Source: Heterobilharzia americana
Taxonomy: Eukaryota; Platyhelminthes; Trematoda; Strigeidida; Schistosomatidae
Direction of reading: 5' to 3'
Length of the DNA: 64,000 nucleotides
NCBI GenBank assembly: GCA_944470555.2
Contig: OX104127.1
Span: 91,350,708-91,414,707, forward strand
Shown piece by piece: positions 54,501 to 63,429 of this stretch (position 1 is its first letter; each line of letters opens with the position of its first letter). The translations under genes were made by a program, and so were the position numbers. The notes beneath the pieces are model-generated. The model did no database searches. It saw only the letters and a program-made list of their open reading frames with translations, and had not been told where the DNA came from.

Positions 54501-56497
54501 TAGTTTACTCACATTTTCTTCTTCACAAGTGAAAGTGATTGAAGGGTGCACCTCATTAAATTTCTTAACACCTCGTTTGTATCCACATTCTGATTCGGGT
54601 TAATGAATGTGTTGTCAATATAACGGCGATACATAGTCATCTCATTAACGACATTTTTCAATGCTCCAGTCCCCAGTTTGGCAAGAAGTATATCAGCTAA
54701 AATAAGGTCGAATGGAGAACCCATAGCTATCCCGTCAATTTGTCTATAGTGTGAGCTATTGAAGACAGAATACACTTTCATAGTACATCTAAGAAGCAAC
54801 TCCTTGAAAATGTGTATGGGAATCCCGATATCGATTTTTCTCTCCGAAATATAAATTACTGAGAAGGGTGGTGATTTGTCCTCTATATGACAAGTGTCGA
54901 TAAAGTTTGATGGTGTGGATATAGTAACTAGCTTTATTTCTCCTTTTGTCAGCTACATCGGCAGATTTTTCATATCACGTTGGAACAGTGTGTAGGTGAA
55001 GTGATACGTTACAGTAAAGTATGGTCATTAGTTTTTTTTTGAAACAGTCAACTCACCGTTCAAACATAGTACATATTCGTTGGTTTATAGACTAAAAGGG
55101 AAGGAGCTGAGGAATGTTCTGGAATGTAGTTAAAGTGTTATGATTATTGATTTCTACATCGATACTGATTTAAGAGTTCATGGAGGAAATAATATCATCT
55201 TCATGCATATCTTTTCATTGACAAGATCCTACACAATTTAATGTTTAAAGAAGTATTCAAGTAGTCACATTTTCTGTACAAGTTACTCTATGACTTGCAT
55301 GAAAATGCATAGAGGATTTCTTTCCATTTTATCTGAACACTTTCAAGTAAATAGAGATGTACTACACAAGACCTGCACTAAATTATAGTTGGCTGTGGCT
55401 TTTTACTGTCAAACTTTCATTACCGAGTATAGTTTGAATTTAAAATTCTCAGCCTGATTGATAAACGAGTGGAGAAGAGTCTTTCTCCACATACTTTTCA
55501 TAGTTTATATAGATCTTAAAAATATCAAGAAGTTGAACGTGATGTAGAAGCTTTCTGGTAATCAGTGTTTCCAAAGCCACATAAATGTAGTTTAGTAGTC
55601 AGTATACATATGGATCCTGTATTGTGAATAACTTTCCTAGTCTACGTAGCCTCATCTATTCATATGTTTTGATAAACACAGCAGCATACATAATTCTGTC
55701 GCCATAAAAAAAGTATCAAAACTGCTCATTATATGTTGAACAGTATGTACAATAAATGGATACTTTTGCTCTACTCATATGAACTTGTCAGATTCATTAT
55801 CTCTCTCTTCCTATTGATTACTGTGTTCATGTATTTTGTAGCTATAAAGTTGAACCTTCTCATTGGTTATTTAAAAGCCATGATTCTACTGATTTTATTG
55901 GCTTATCTTTATTAGTGTTTTAATCGATGGTTTCACTAGTGGAAGAATAAAACTCTCTTAGCAAAAACACAAGCATATTCGTACACTGTTGAACGAATGA
56001 CAGCTTCATTAATTATGGTATGCTCTTGACAATTATCTAGTTTATCGATTAAGTTTTCATGAACAAATTGCAAACTGATTGATTTTAAATACTTCGAATC
56101 TTAGTTTTACCTAATTTTGTTTGACTGAAAAATGAGTATAGATTCATTTAAACAAAATATCAAGGTTTTGTTAATGACTTACCTCCATTGTTTTACCATC
56201 CATTACCATTGCATCTAATAAAGTATGCCCATTTTCATCAGGTGAACATCCAAAGCCTACACTTTCAATGTTTGGATCATCTTCAGCATTGGTACATGCA
56301 GCAACAACAGCATCTATTGACTTTCCAAACAACTTAGAATTAGGTGGACTGAGTATATTCCAACCAGCTTCTGTTGCATTCGAAAATGGCCATGTGTTGA
56401 TGATAATAACAGGAGACAAATAGTCAGCATATATACCAGCTGTAATCACTAAGGTTAATGAAACTACTAAGCGTTTAGTTTGTGCACTGTTAAACAT
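39351..56497 (-). CDS. AGA: Aspartylglucosaminidase (N4-(beta-N-acetylglucosaminyl)-L-asparaginase), whole gene span
   Basis: Lysosomal Ntn-hydrolase that splits the GlcNAc-Asn bond in the breakdown of N-glycoproteins. Exons (minus strand): 56183-56497, 52855-53128, 48206-48402, 41441-41575, 39351-39512. All junctions are GT-AG, phases agree, total 360 residues (family about 346). Residues 9-24 form a signal peptide core ([16 protein letters not shown]); mature start near [16 protein letters not shown] with an N-glycosylation site at N40. The precursor is expected to self-cleave before Thr218 in NHDTIGV, which becomes the nucleophile; substrate-binding [12 protein letters not shown] follows at 245-256 and VATGDGD at 267-273. 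No stop or frameshift is present. Introns of 3.1, 4.5, 6.6 and 1.9 kb contain PLE and RTE-B insertions. It converges on MAD2L2. Function is confident from conserved catalytic residues. Confidence 0.96.
39513..41440. other. AGA intron 4
   Basis: AT-rich. The only recognised item is the RTE-B 3' fragment at 40135-40248. Confidence 0.6.
40135..40248 (+). mobile_element. RTE-B 3' terminal fragment
   Basis: GCTTGTGGGCAGTCGCGGTG through TGTTCCACTAAGAACCCAAG, then AATAATAATA. About 110 bases of the element end, diverged from the 46.4 kb copy; no target-site duplication found. Confidence 0.8.
41441..41575 (-). CDS. AGA: AGA exon 4
   Basis: 45 codons, phase 0 at both ends: [20 protein letters not shown] then [20 protein letters not shown] and ESVKS. 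The TGDGD motif lines the active site in this family. Confidence 0.95.
41694..42307. repeat. 67-base direct repeats flanking a 480-base segment
   Basis: 41694-41760 and 42241-42307 match except for about three bases (AAATAATTAAGGCAGAAATA... to ...ATACCAG). The enclosed 41761-42240 is not similar to other parts of the window and has no open frame. Confidence 0.75.
42541..42945. other. Unrecognised overlapping open frames
   Basis: Open on both strands: minus 42541-42846 (101 codons; includes [20 protein letters not shown]) and plus 42601-42945 (114 codons). The minus frame looks more protein-like (aromatic and lysine-rich). No family is recognised; it lies in AGA intron 3 and could be an old element fragment. 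Confidence 0.3.
43151..43164 (+). repeat. Target-site duplication, left
   Basis: AAGGTAATTTTCCA, matched at 46463-46476. Confidence 0.92.
43165..46462 (+). mobile_element. Full-length RTE-B retrotransposon in AGA intron 3
   Basis: 3298 bases bounded by the 14-base duplication AAGGTAATTTTCCA. A GC-rich 5'UTR (43165-43360) precedes an endonuclease: [10 protein letters not shown] at 43432, the catalytic-Glu segment GICESRW near 43525, GDMNAKLGG near 43865 and, one frameshift later, SDHYLVQ at about 44158. The linker and reverse transcriptase follow: [20 protein letters not shown] near 44895, [11 protein letters not shown] near 45205, [13 protein letters not shown] near 45303, and the catalytic FADD intact at 45616-45627. 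The thumb and C-terminal domain (45780-46440) end STRNPRD, with a (TAA)n tail. At least four frameshifts or stops inactivate it. It is antisense to AGA and lies between exons 3 and 4. Confidence 0.95.
46463..46476 (+). repeat. Target-site duplication, right
   Basis: AAGGTAATTTTCCA, immediately after the (TAA)n tail; partner of 43151-43164. Confidence 0.92.
46480..46860. other. AGA intron 3, unassigned part
   Basis: AT-rich; nothing recognised. Confidence 0.5.
46862..47035 (-). mobile_element. Sm-alpha-like SINE with degraded hammerhead
   Basis: Minus strand: tRNA-like head GACTTGGTGGTGTAGTGGAT (A-box) and CAAGTTTGAGTCATAGG (weak B-box), then GCAGGTACGTCCAGCTGACG and AGTCCCAAACAGGAC. After stem II the expected GAAAC box and GTC cleavage site are replaced (TATGAGCTCATCC), so the ribozyme is not expected to cleave. 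Confidence 0.7.
47040..48205. other. AGA intron 3, unassigned part
   Basis: AT-rich; only short open frames. Confidence 0.5.
48206..48402 (-). CDS. AGA: AGA exon 3, catalytic threonine
   Basis: Residues 197-262. [20 protein letters not shown] contains the Asp-Thr autocleavage site (T218); [18 protein letters not shown] follows. The donor is taken at AATAAT|GTATGA because this gives the family spacing before the next exon; an earlier in-frame GTAAAT (48214) would shorten it by three codons. Confidence 0.95.
48640..48905 (-). mobile_element. PLE inverted arm
   Basis: Reverse complement of about 49905-50170 with only a few differences (ATCCGGAACAGGTGCTGAGT; GGTGTTGATTCGCTAAACGC). It encodes the PLE C-terminal end in reverse, upstream of the + strand PLE body. 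Confidence 0.8.
49100..50225 (+). mobile_element. Penelope-like element, RT end to C terminus
   Basis: [20 protein letters not shown] near 49120 (post-RT region), an Asn/Ser linker encoded by (AAT/AGT)n at 49394-49490, YKEGTSE and HRVLS near 49533, the GIY-YIG part with [13 protein letters not shown] near 49720, then VGDs-type C-terminal [15 protein letters not shown] near 49960. Stops occur in each part. It lies in AGA intron 2, antisense to the gene. Confidence 0.8.
50367..50380 (+). repeat. Target-site duplication, left
   Basis: TAGAAATGTTAAAC; partner at 51126-51139. Confidence 0.85.
50381..51125 (+). mobile_element. RTE-B insertion; left part low-complexity, possibly sequence artefact
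   Basis: 50838-51110 repeats 46183-46455 essentially without change, including the shift-free last 62 codons. The left 50381-50837 is full of A runs (up to 18) and G runs, without any readable RTE-B protein. The whole is flanked by TAGAAATGTTAAAC (50367-50380 and 51126-51139). Confidence 0.8.
51126..51139 (+). repeat. Target-site duplication, right
   Basis: TAGAAATGTTAAAC; partner of 50367-50380. Confidence 0.85.
51259..51517 (-). mobile_element. PLE inverted arm (second copy)
   Basis: Minus-strand PLE C terminus ([20 protein letters not shown], then [20 protein letters not shown]). It is the inverse of 51661-51864. Confidence 0.82.
51518..51900 (+). mobile_element. PLE C-terminal fragment
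   Basis: Open + frame with [37 protein letters not shown], then [20 protein letters not shown] and the terminal words. About 60 bases of the element, present in the inverted arm, are missing at the GWR/MIV junction. It is joined head to head with the inverted arm. Confidence 0.8.
52030..52854. other. AGA intron 2, unassigned part
   Basis: AT-rich; nothing recognised up to the exon 2 donor. Confidence 0.5.
52855..53128 (-). CDS. AGA: AGA exon 2
   Basis: Residues 106-196: [56 protein letters not shown], then a variable lysine- and serine-containing loop before the cleavage site. Acceptor CAG at 53129-53131, donor CGG|GTAAGT. Confidence 0.95.
53205..54900 (-). mobile_element. Penelope-like element in AGA intron 1
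   Basis: Minus strand, sense with the gene. RT core at 54509-54799: [20 protein letters not shown], then YRRYIDNTF where the catalytic YxDD second Asp is Asn. An Asn/Ser-coding stretch lies near 53905-53945, then [37 protein letters not shown] (GIY-YIG, 53640-53700), and the C-terminal end at 53264-53563. The end at about 53210 comes within 85 bases of AGA exon 2. Confidence 0.85.
54905..56182. other. AGA intron 1, unassigned part
   Basis: AT-rich; one 60-codon hydrophobic open frame (55733-55915, +) looks like chance. Confidence 0.5.
56183..56497 (-). CDS. AGA: AGA exon 1 and start
   Basis: 105 codons from the first Met: signal peptide, [61 protein letters not shown]. The start is chosen because stops precede it and the signal peptide follows directly. 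Donor GAG|GTAAGT. Confidence 0.95.
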
Positions 56498-56499
56498 CT

Positions 56500-56935
56500 T
56501 TTATATGTTAATTAATAAAATTAATTAAACTTATTGAAAATTTTCATTTATATTATATTTAAACAGACAGATTTCATACGATCAAGTGAATCAAATATGA
56601 GAAATAAGCGAGGTTACCAATAAGAGACAGACTATTGAATAACCCTGAAGTTGATATAAACACGAATTAACACAAAACCATATGACTGGTTACTTTAATC
56701 ATGCTTTATTTATTGAAGATTATTGATTGGAAATGATGATTTTATAATACATTTATAGTTTTTTTTATTTGTGAACGAATATTGAATGTATTGAACATTG
56801 AACAATGACAAGAAGATTCAATAGAATTCATAAGCATACTTCTTTCTTTGGTAAAACATATTCATTGACTTCATACAATATTTGTTGTCTACGCATTTAT
56901 GATTTAATTGTTCGAAAAAAATGAAGACAGAAGGG
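56500..56935. other. AGA upstream sequence, unassigned
   Basis: AT-rich. An ATATAAAAG lies directly before the start codon but is too close to act as a TATA box. Confidence 0.4.
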
Positions 56936-56936
56936 T

Positions 56937-57000
56937 GCAAGTATATCCAGCTGATGAGTTCGAAATAGGCCGAACCACACGTTTCGGTTTTCACTGCTAG
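56937..57000 (+). ncRNA. Hammerhead-like relic upstream of AGA
   Basis: CTGATGAG core box at 56950-56957, GAAATAG loop word, GCCGAAC in place of GGACGAAAC, and CACGTTTCGGTTTTCACTGC in place of CGCGTCCTGGATTCCACTGC. The order matches the Sm-alpha hammerhead, but the GAAAC box and stem I are eroded. Confidence 0.6.
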
Positions 57001-57261
57001 CAACCAAGTCGACATGAGGAGAGAGAAATACCCTGATTAAGAAAGCGGAACTTAAATCAAAAATTCAATCAAATCATCATACTGTGCCACAAAGTGAAAA
57101 ATGTTTCATGCTTATCCAGTTGAGATGATTCATATAACAGTCTATGGCTTATCACTTTTGAGATGAATTCATTAGCTTACGGATATGTGAATTCCTTTCA
57201 GTCAAGATATACATTCCCTGCCTAAATACAGAATTCTGGAAAAAGAAAAAAATCAACCTAG

Positions 57262-57665
57262 AACCTCACACACCAGTGCATCGTTTAAAGTTGTCACACT
57301 CCACTATAGTATACAGACAACAGGTGGATATGAGAAGACTGATATCAAAGTAGACAAAGTTGTGATAGAATAAATAATCTAAAGGTTAAGGTTAGTGCGA
57401 ATATTCAGGCTTTAGAAGACGTCAAGGAATCAATACATCTGCTCAAATGTGACCGATTTTCAACCACTAATTCCTTTCGTCTCGAGGATCCCAACCAGAT
57501 AGTCTACATCTCCCCACACGGCTCACACTAACGGTCAAGGACTTCACCGACTAGTGCCATGTCTCGGTCTTGGCATTCTGAAGCTTCTTCTAGTCTAATC
57601 CAACTCCCCGTAGAATGGCACGTCCATGTAAACGGTGATTCGACATGAGTAGTACATATTCAGGA
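57262..57665 (-). mobile_element. RTE-A 3' end, old copy
   Basis: Aligned by eye with 16165-16570 and 8268-8545 (start word CACCAGTGCATCG; CTCGAGGATCCCAACCAGAT). Protein frames are destroyed. Confidence 0.7.
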
Positions 57666-57669
57666 CAGT

Positions 57670-58050
57670 TTTAATCAATCAAGAAGATTTCAAGTTGAAC
57701 TCTAAATTTAGCCCGAAAAAAGAGGGTCAATAATAGGACTTCTGAAAAGTCTTTGCATGCTATTTTAAAAGTAACACAGAACTTCCAAACCATTAAACCA
57801 ATGTTTAAAAATAATTGTATGTAATCAGATTTACTTCAGTGTATTTAAGAGAGTGACTTGATTTCGTCGGAAGCGTATACAAAAAGAAAAAAATTCTAAA
57901 TGGATAAAAGCATCTACTTAAATTTAACTTGAATACATTTCAAATAAAATCAGAACGACTAGTTTCTCTTTAAATTTTGATGAAATAAATGGATAGAAAG
58001 GTAATGATTTTAGTGGAGTTTTCACCTTTAGTAATGATCAGTTATCATTT
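57670..58050. other. Unassigned sequence
   Basis: AT-rich; nothing recognised. Confidence 0.5.
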
Positions 58051-58201
58051 GACTATTTGAAATAGCCGTAGTTCGGTAGACTAGTTTTATTGATAGTGGG
58101 TGATGATTGAAAGTGAAATGAAAATTTGGACCGCGGTCGGGTTCGAACCAGCCACCACTGGGTTTCTGGCCTAATCCTCTACCAATTGAGTTACGAGGTC
58201 C
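58051..58201 (-). repeat. tRNA-derived SINE, minus copy
   Basis: Minus strand from 58201: GGACCTCGTAACTCAATTGG (A-box), then GCTGGTTCGAACCCGACC (B-box), CGCGGTCC, and the SINE tail to 58051. The 5 outer acceptor-stem pairs (GGACC/GGTCC) remain but the T arm does not pair, so it is not a working tRNA. Confidence 0.75.
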
Positions 58202-58202
58202 G

Positions 58203-58302
58203 TTGGTGGAGCATCGGGCCAGAAACGTGGTGGTAACTGGTTCGAATCCCTCCGTGGTCCAAATTTTCATATCACCTTCAATCACCACCCAGTATCAATC
58301 AT
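58203..58302 (+). repeat. tRNA-derived SINE, plus copy (5'-deleted)
   Basis: CAGAAACGTGGTGGTAACTG, GGTTCGAATCCCTCC (B-box), GTGGTCCAAATTTTCATATC and the tail. It abuts the minus copy head to head and lacks the D-arm part. Confidence 0.75.
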
Positions 58303-58396
58303 CAGTTAAACGACTACTGAAAATAAGGGAATTCGTTCTTTTCAAAACTCGTCATTAGTTTGTATCCTTAATTACTTTTTGTATTGTGGAAGAAAC

Positions 58397-59100
58397 CTAT
58401 TTATTACTCATAACTATGTCTGCAAGTTTCTTAATTTCCACATATGGTTTTCTTTCGATGTGCTCATTGATTTTATTCAAGTAATCTGCCTTATTCATAA
58501 CCACTGTCGAGTTCCCTTTGTCAGATTTAAGAATTACTATACTATTGTCATTTCTTAAATTTATCAGCGCTAATATTTCTGGTCTTGTTAAGTTCTGCCC
58601 CCCTTTCTTTTGATGTTTTCGTGTCAATTCGCATCGTCCACGTACCTGGTCATCAGTTATCTTATATATTGAACCTAATGCTACTTCTATACTGAGTATA
58701 ACATCTTCATCTTTGAGTTGAGCTACTGCAACGTTAAAGGTTAGTACTTTCTCGAGGAATTTTATTTCAGTTGAGGTTAATTCTCTAGTAGAGAGACTGA
58801 TCGCCCATTTTTTTCGATTGATGGTTGACAGTGTTTCATTTGTAACTTCCTTCTTCTTTGTGGGGAATTTCTCTTCCACTATTTTGTTGATTTTTTAAAA
58901 TTTGAGTTTTTGTGGATTTCTTGAAAGCAGCTACTTTGTCTTACTATTTTCATCAGTCTATATTTCGGTTGTTCAATTTCATTGTGGATACTGGCTAATT
59001 TCTTGATAAGCCTATGGAGTTCTTCTCTCAGACATAGTTTGCTGACTTTTCCAATAACTCTTCTCACTCTATCTGTTGGAATTGGAGTCCGCAGAAGAAT
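58397..59100 (-). mobile_element. Penelope-like element, N-terminal fragment
   Basis: Open minus frame 58397-58879 (160 codons): LTRPEILALINLRNDNSIVI, LKSDKGNSTVVMNKADYLNK, a PLE N-terminal RT motif (K-D-KGNSTVVM). A second frame (58879-59067) precedes it with SKLCLREELHRLIKKLASIH. The RT core and endonuclease are absent; the 3' break is near 58395. Confidence 0.75.
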
Positions 59101-59104
59101 ATAT

Positions 59105-60790
59105 CTAGGAATAATTTGGTTTTTAATTCATCGAATGTTAAAAATATGATGGTTTGTGCATCGTGTTTCAGTTTGTAAAAGTCGTGTGAGTTTATCGATT
59201 TCGACTTCGAATGCGAAGACCAGAAGTGTGATTATTGTAAGAGAAAAACTTGGACTGTTTGGTATTATTATTCTATATTCCATATTAGACTGTTCATTTA
59301 ATAAAGCACACAGTCAGCAAACACTCCTGGTTTACAATCCTCCGCATAAAATACTAGTAAAATTTGGATCTTTTGATTGAAGCAACCACTTGAAACTTCT
59401 TCAAAGTCTATAATATCCGCATTTAACTGTGTAAACTTAGGCAGCAAATTATATAAATAAATGAATAAACACTTCCGCAAACGAATTTGTTTCCATTGAT
59501 GTCATCCTCAGAAGCTGTATTCCGCATTTACATATAAATAGTGTGCATATTTATTGGTAAAAAAGGTTATGAAGTAAATGAAGACAGTAAATAGTGAAAT
59601 GGACTCTCAATACACAATTCTGGTTTCAATTTTTTATTGACAGAGCTTTACCAACCACACCCTGACACCCTTCAGAAAATTATTTTGCAGTTTATACACT
59701 GCTGAAACGAATCTTTTGGAGCCATATATTGGCCGTCGACTGAATATTGTAGTATGTAGCTTTTAAACTGTCGACTTTTATTAAGCCATGCTTGGAGGTG
59801 ATGGTATCAATGTTTCGACAATCTGCCTCTACTTTCAATCTATATACCTAGCTCTAAAGGATCAGATAAACTGATGATATGGATAGGGATAGTAGTGGTG
59901 GTTTGTCTTTCCTATCAGTGTTCATCACTCAGGGACTAATACTGAGGATTTATACAGTTCTCTCTTGACAGACCTCATTAGTCTGCGTTTTATCGTTGAT
60001 GAATTTCACTCTATTTCGCTGACTGACAGAACTAGGGAAATACGGACCACCAAGCTCTGACCTAGTGGGTCAGTGGGAACGTGAAGGTCCTTAGTTCGAC
60101 GAATGGTGGGGTTGTCGGTGCACATGGATGAAGGGTTCCATACTAAGATAGGATTGCTGTCCCAACCTCACAGGTTTCCGATGATTACCTGACTGGTGTC
60201 AGTCCGTGTTGAATACCAGGTTGAGATTTTTTATCTCATTGAACACTAGACCAGCACAAGTGACATCATGAGCATTTAACAAAATGAGGGAGAAAACAAA
60301 TCTAACCTCATAAACTTCTTTAAAATGCGTACGCAACTAAAAAGTTACAAAGGAGAAATTTTTTGAGAGTATGTCATAGTAACTAAGTCAAAGTATATAC
60401 TATAGTAGGACAAAGAATATGTTGGCCGGAAATAACGTTTTCTAACTGAAAGTTTCTCGGTTTCAGGCAAAATAGATTTCGAATTTTAGATCATATAATC
60501 AAATTGTGATATCAGCAAGCAAATACCAGACTTAAATTTTCCCATCACCAGAACCAAAAGTTTCCACCCTAAGTCAATAATCTTCATTCGCCACTGGATG
60601 ATAACAATAGCAACCACGTCATCATGTGACACTCAATAAAATGTCATTCCAAACTATACTACTTATTTGTAAAAAGTAACATAATAATGAAGTATAACAT
60701 TAAAAAATTTCATTGCAAAAGAACAGAAAATGGCATGTAAAGTCTGTAATTAAATAGGAAATTTCATATTCTTTTATTTATTATTGTCAG
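59105..60790. other. Unassigned sequence
   Basis: AT-rich. 59990-60240 is GC-richer, with TTAGTTCGACGAATGG (weak B-box) and may be a repeat; not aligned to another copy. Confidence 0.45.
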
Positions 60791-60793
60791 AAA

Positions 60794-60960
60794 ATGGATG
60801 AGAATACTATATTGTTGACTGGGAATGAGAACTACCTAACGACAATGGTAGGTTTTTCATCATATTGGCTTTCTCAATTTACTTCTCAGGTATATAATTG
60901 CACTAAGAACCCAATTATTTCAATTTGGAGTAACTTAACAATCAAGCATTCTGCGAACAG
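60794..60960 (+). CDS. Candidate 5' end of an unknown gene (two short exons)
   Basis: After ATTATTGTCAG an ATG opens 18 codons (MDENTILLTGNENYLTTM, 60794-60847), a 42-base GT-AG intron follows (60848-60889), then 23 codons plus two bases (VYNCTKNPIISIWSNLTIKH to SAN, 60890-60960) ending AACAG|GTACTT. Short first introns are typical of schistosome genes. The intron is a multiple of three and open, so retention also reads through to a stop at 60983. No homology is recognised and no later exon was found. It could be chance. Confidence 0.3.
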
Positions 60961-61029
60961 GTACTTTCACCAAAAGAACAACTGAAACCACTTGAAATAG
61001 TAGAGTTCAGAGAACATTGAAAAGATTAT

Positions 61030-63220
61030 ACTTTTCTTTCTAAACTTACTAATATTTTCGAGGAGTGTAGAAGTCAGATTTATTAGCAACAGTAGTTCGG
61101 AACTTCAGAATTATAAAAATCCTACTATCACCTGACATACAATTAAACTTACGTTGTTACTGGATCAGATGATTGTCTAATTCTGTGTACATGGGTAAAT
61201 TCTTACCGTCGCTTTATATAGTATAAGAAACTGATTCCTATGAAATAATCGTTGAAAATATAAGTCAGTGTTCATGCACAACCTGGAACATAGCTAAACG
61301 AAGACATGAACTACTTCATTCTTAGAAAACTGTAGAAGACAGAATAACAGTTTAGACACTTTTCTTTTATCAATTCTTGGAATATATGATAAGAGTCGTT
61401 ATATATGTTATTCAGTAACCAAGTAAATGTTATGAATCTTAAAACTTGAGTTTATGCATGGGATGAGAGTATATATCATATTGATTGAAATCTCTTAATT
61501 CAGTATTATCATGAGTGATAGACTGTTATCGAGTGCTTAGATAATATATTTTGCTAACCGAATGTAATACATGAAACAGATGACTGCATATGAACTAAGT
61601 TATTCCATTCATGACTAAACGTGCACGAATTTGCAAATTGAATTCACTATTTCTCTGTTCATAGTATCAAATGCCAGTAATGATTATAAGAATCTTCACA
61701 AACAACGACAAAATCGATGAAACTAAGAAATGAAAAGTATTTTAAATAGTTTTGATAAGTAGAAGTCATTCAGAAAATACCTGATAATTATATTTTTTTT
61801 TCCCTTTTGAGGCTAGTTGTGATCAGTAACTTACTGTTTAAATTTCTGCTAACGGTGGTACAGTCATCTAACCTGTTTACTGTGGTAATCTATCCCAATT
61901 TAATTAGCGAAAATATTTTCTCCGTAAGGTACTACAATCACATAGACGTTGATTGAAACGGGGATGGATCAGAAGTGGTATATTCGTAAGCAAAATATGA
62001 CGGATAAATTTCAGGTTCTGGGGTGAGGTGAGGTGCATCTCAGCAGAACAACATTAACGTGGATGTGAGATATCTAATTTTTGAGTGACTCTGCCTTCTC
62101 CTCTACAGCCGAATACGACAGGAAATTGTAGTACCCGGAAATAACTCACATTTGTCTCCACAGATTTTTGTTGGTGATGGTAAGGCATTTTAAGTATAAA
62201 GCTACTGCGATCCCTCCAGAAAAAAACGTTGCGAGGGGCCTTGAGTAGCCATAGAGTGAACTCTGTAATCATGCTTCTTAGTATACGACTATGCTTCGGA
62301 ATGCAGCTAGTTTATTAGGTATACGTAAAAAACGTGATCTTTAATCGTATAGGTAGACTCGAAGTCCTTAACACTAGCATGTACCTATCACAAATCACCA
62401 CTAACGTTCCCCATTATCTCATAATTTTTTTCATATAGCACTGTGTTGATAATTTTAGGTTGTCTTCAATTTCTACCAACTCTGTAACACATGGTGACGA
62501 TTCGAACTCACAAAATAGCATCTCTCATATCTTAAGTCTGCGTGTATTACTCGACCTATGTTCGCCAAATCAAACCTTATATGACTTACTACTCAAAACC
62601 TTGATATTCTGGACTATGGATATTCAAATGAGCCAGTGAATCGCTCATGCAAGTGAACAATGAGAGCAGATGCACTCAAAATGCGCATGAAGAACGTCCA
62701 GTATTTGATGCTTCACTGAAACCTGGAAAATGTCATCAGTAAAGGATAGACCTGTGACTGCAAAAACCATTTTATTGTGCGTAAATGCTTCCTACATAAA
62801 CTACTTCCATGTACATTTTCGTCTGACTGGTCCCTTGAAACTTCAAACTACCGAAACAGCCAGTGATTTGAAATTTTGATTTCAATACTTCCTTACAGAT
62901 GTTTGTTGTGGCTTTCGGACGTAGATAAAACACATAATTATGCATAATATCTTAACTTCATTCAATAAATGGGACGAAAGTGCAAAGTTATCCCCTCTAG
63001 GTATCTGAAAAGTAACATGCGGTTAGCACGTTTTTGATGCATATACGGTGTTAATAATGAGGGTAGCATATTTATCATATGTCAACTATTTGCCGTTCGG
63101 CTGAATAACAGTATGAATTTTTGAATATTCTGGAAGCACTTGATAACGATAGCTTTTAAGAAGTGAAAACAGGCTGTTGTTTCACAGCGAAAAGTCAACA
63201 AATGTTCAGATGTGGTAATC
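61030..63220. other. Unassigned sequence
   Basis: Mostly AT-rich. An open minus frame at 62054-62272 (72 codons, ITEFTLWLLKAPRNVFFWRD) is not recognised. Confidence 0.45.
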
Positions 63221-63224
63221 TGTA

Positions 63225-63425
63225 GCGCTACTACCCACGACTGATGTCTATTACTGGGGGATGTTTGCTCCTTTTGCATTGCGTGGTCAGATGGTAGCCA
63301 TAAGTAAGTAGGTGCGTTGGTACTTTAATAATCGTAGAAAGACCTCTGCTAAATGATTCAGATACTAAGTGTGTGTTTAGATAAAGACTAGCCCGACATT
63401 TAGCAGAAAGTGCCCTGACCACTAG
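63225..63425. repeat. Dispersed repeat shared with 15860-16075
   Basis: Both carry TGCGTGGTCAnATnGTAGCC and a later GCGAGATCTCTG/AAAGACCTCTGC and GCCCGACATTTAGCAG/GCTCGATATTTAACAG pattern in the same order. Family unknown. Confidence 0.5.
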
Positions 63426-63429
63426 ACTG

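Noticed and set aside
58128..58201. tRNA gene on the minus strand
   Set aside because: Acceptor ends and A/B boxes are present, but the T stem does not pair and the copy is part of a SINE palindrome.
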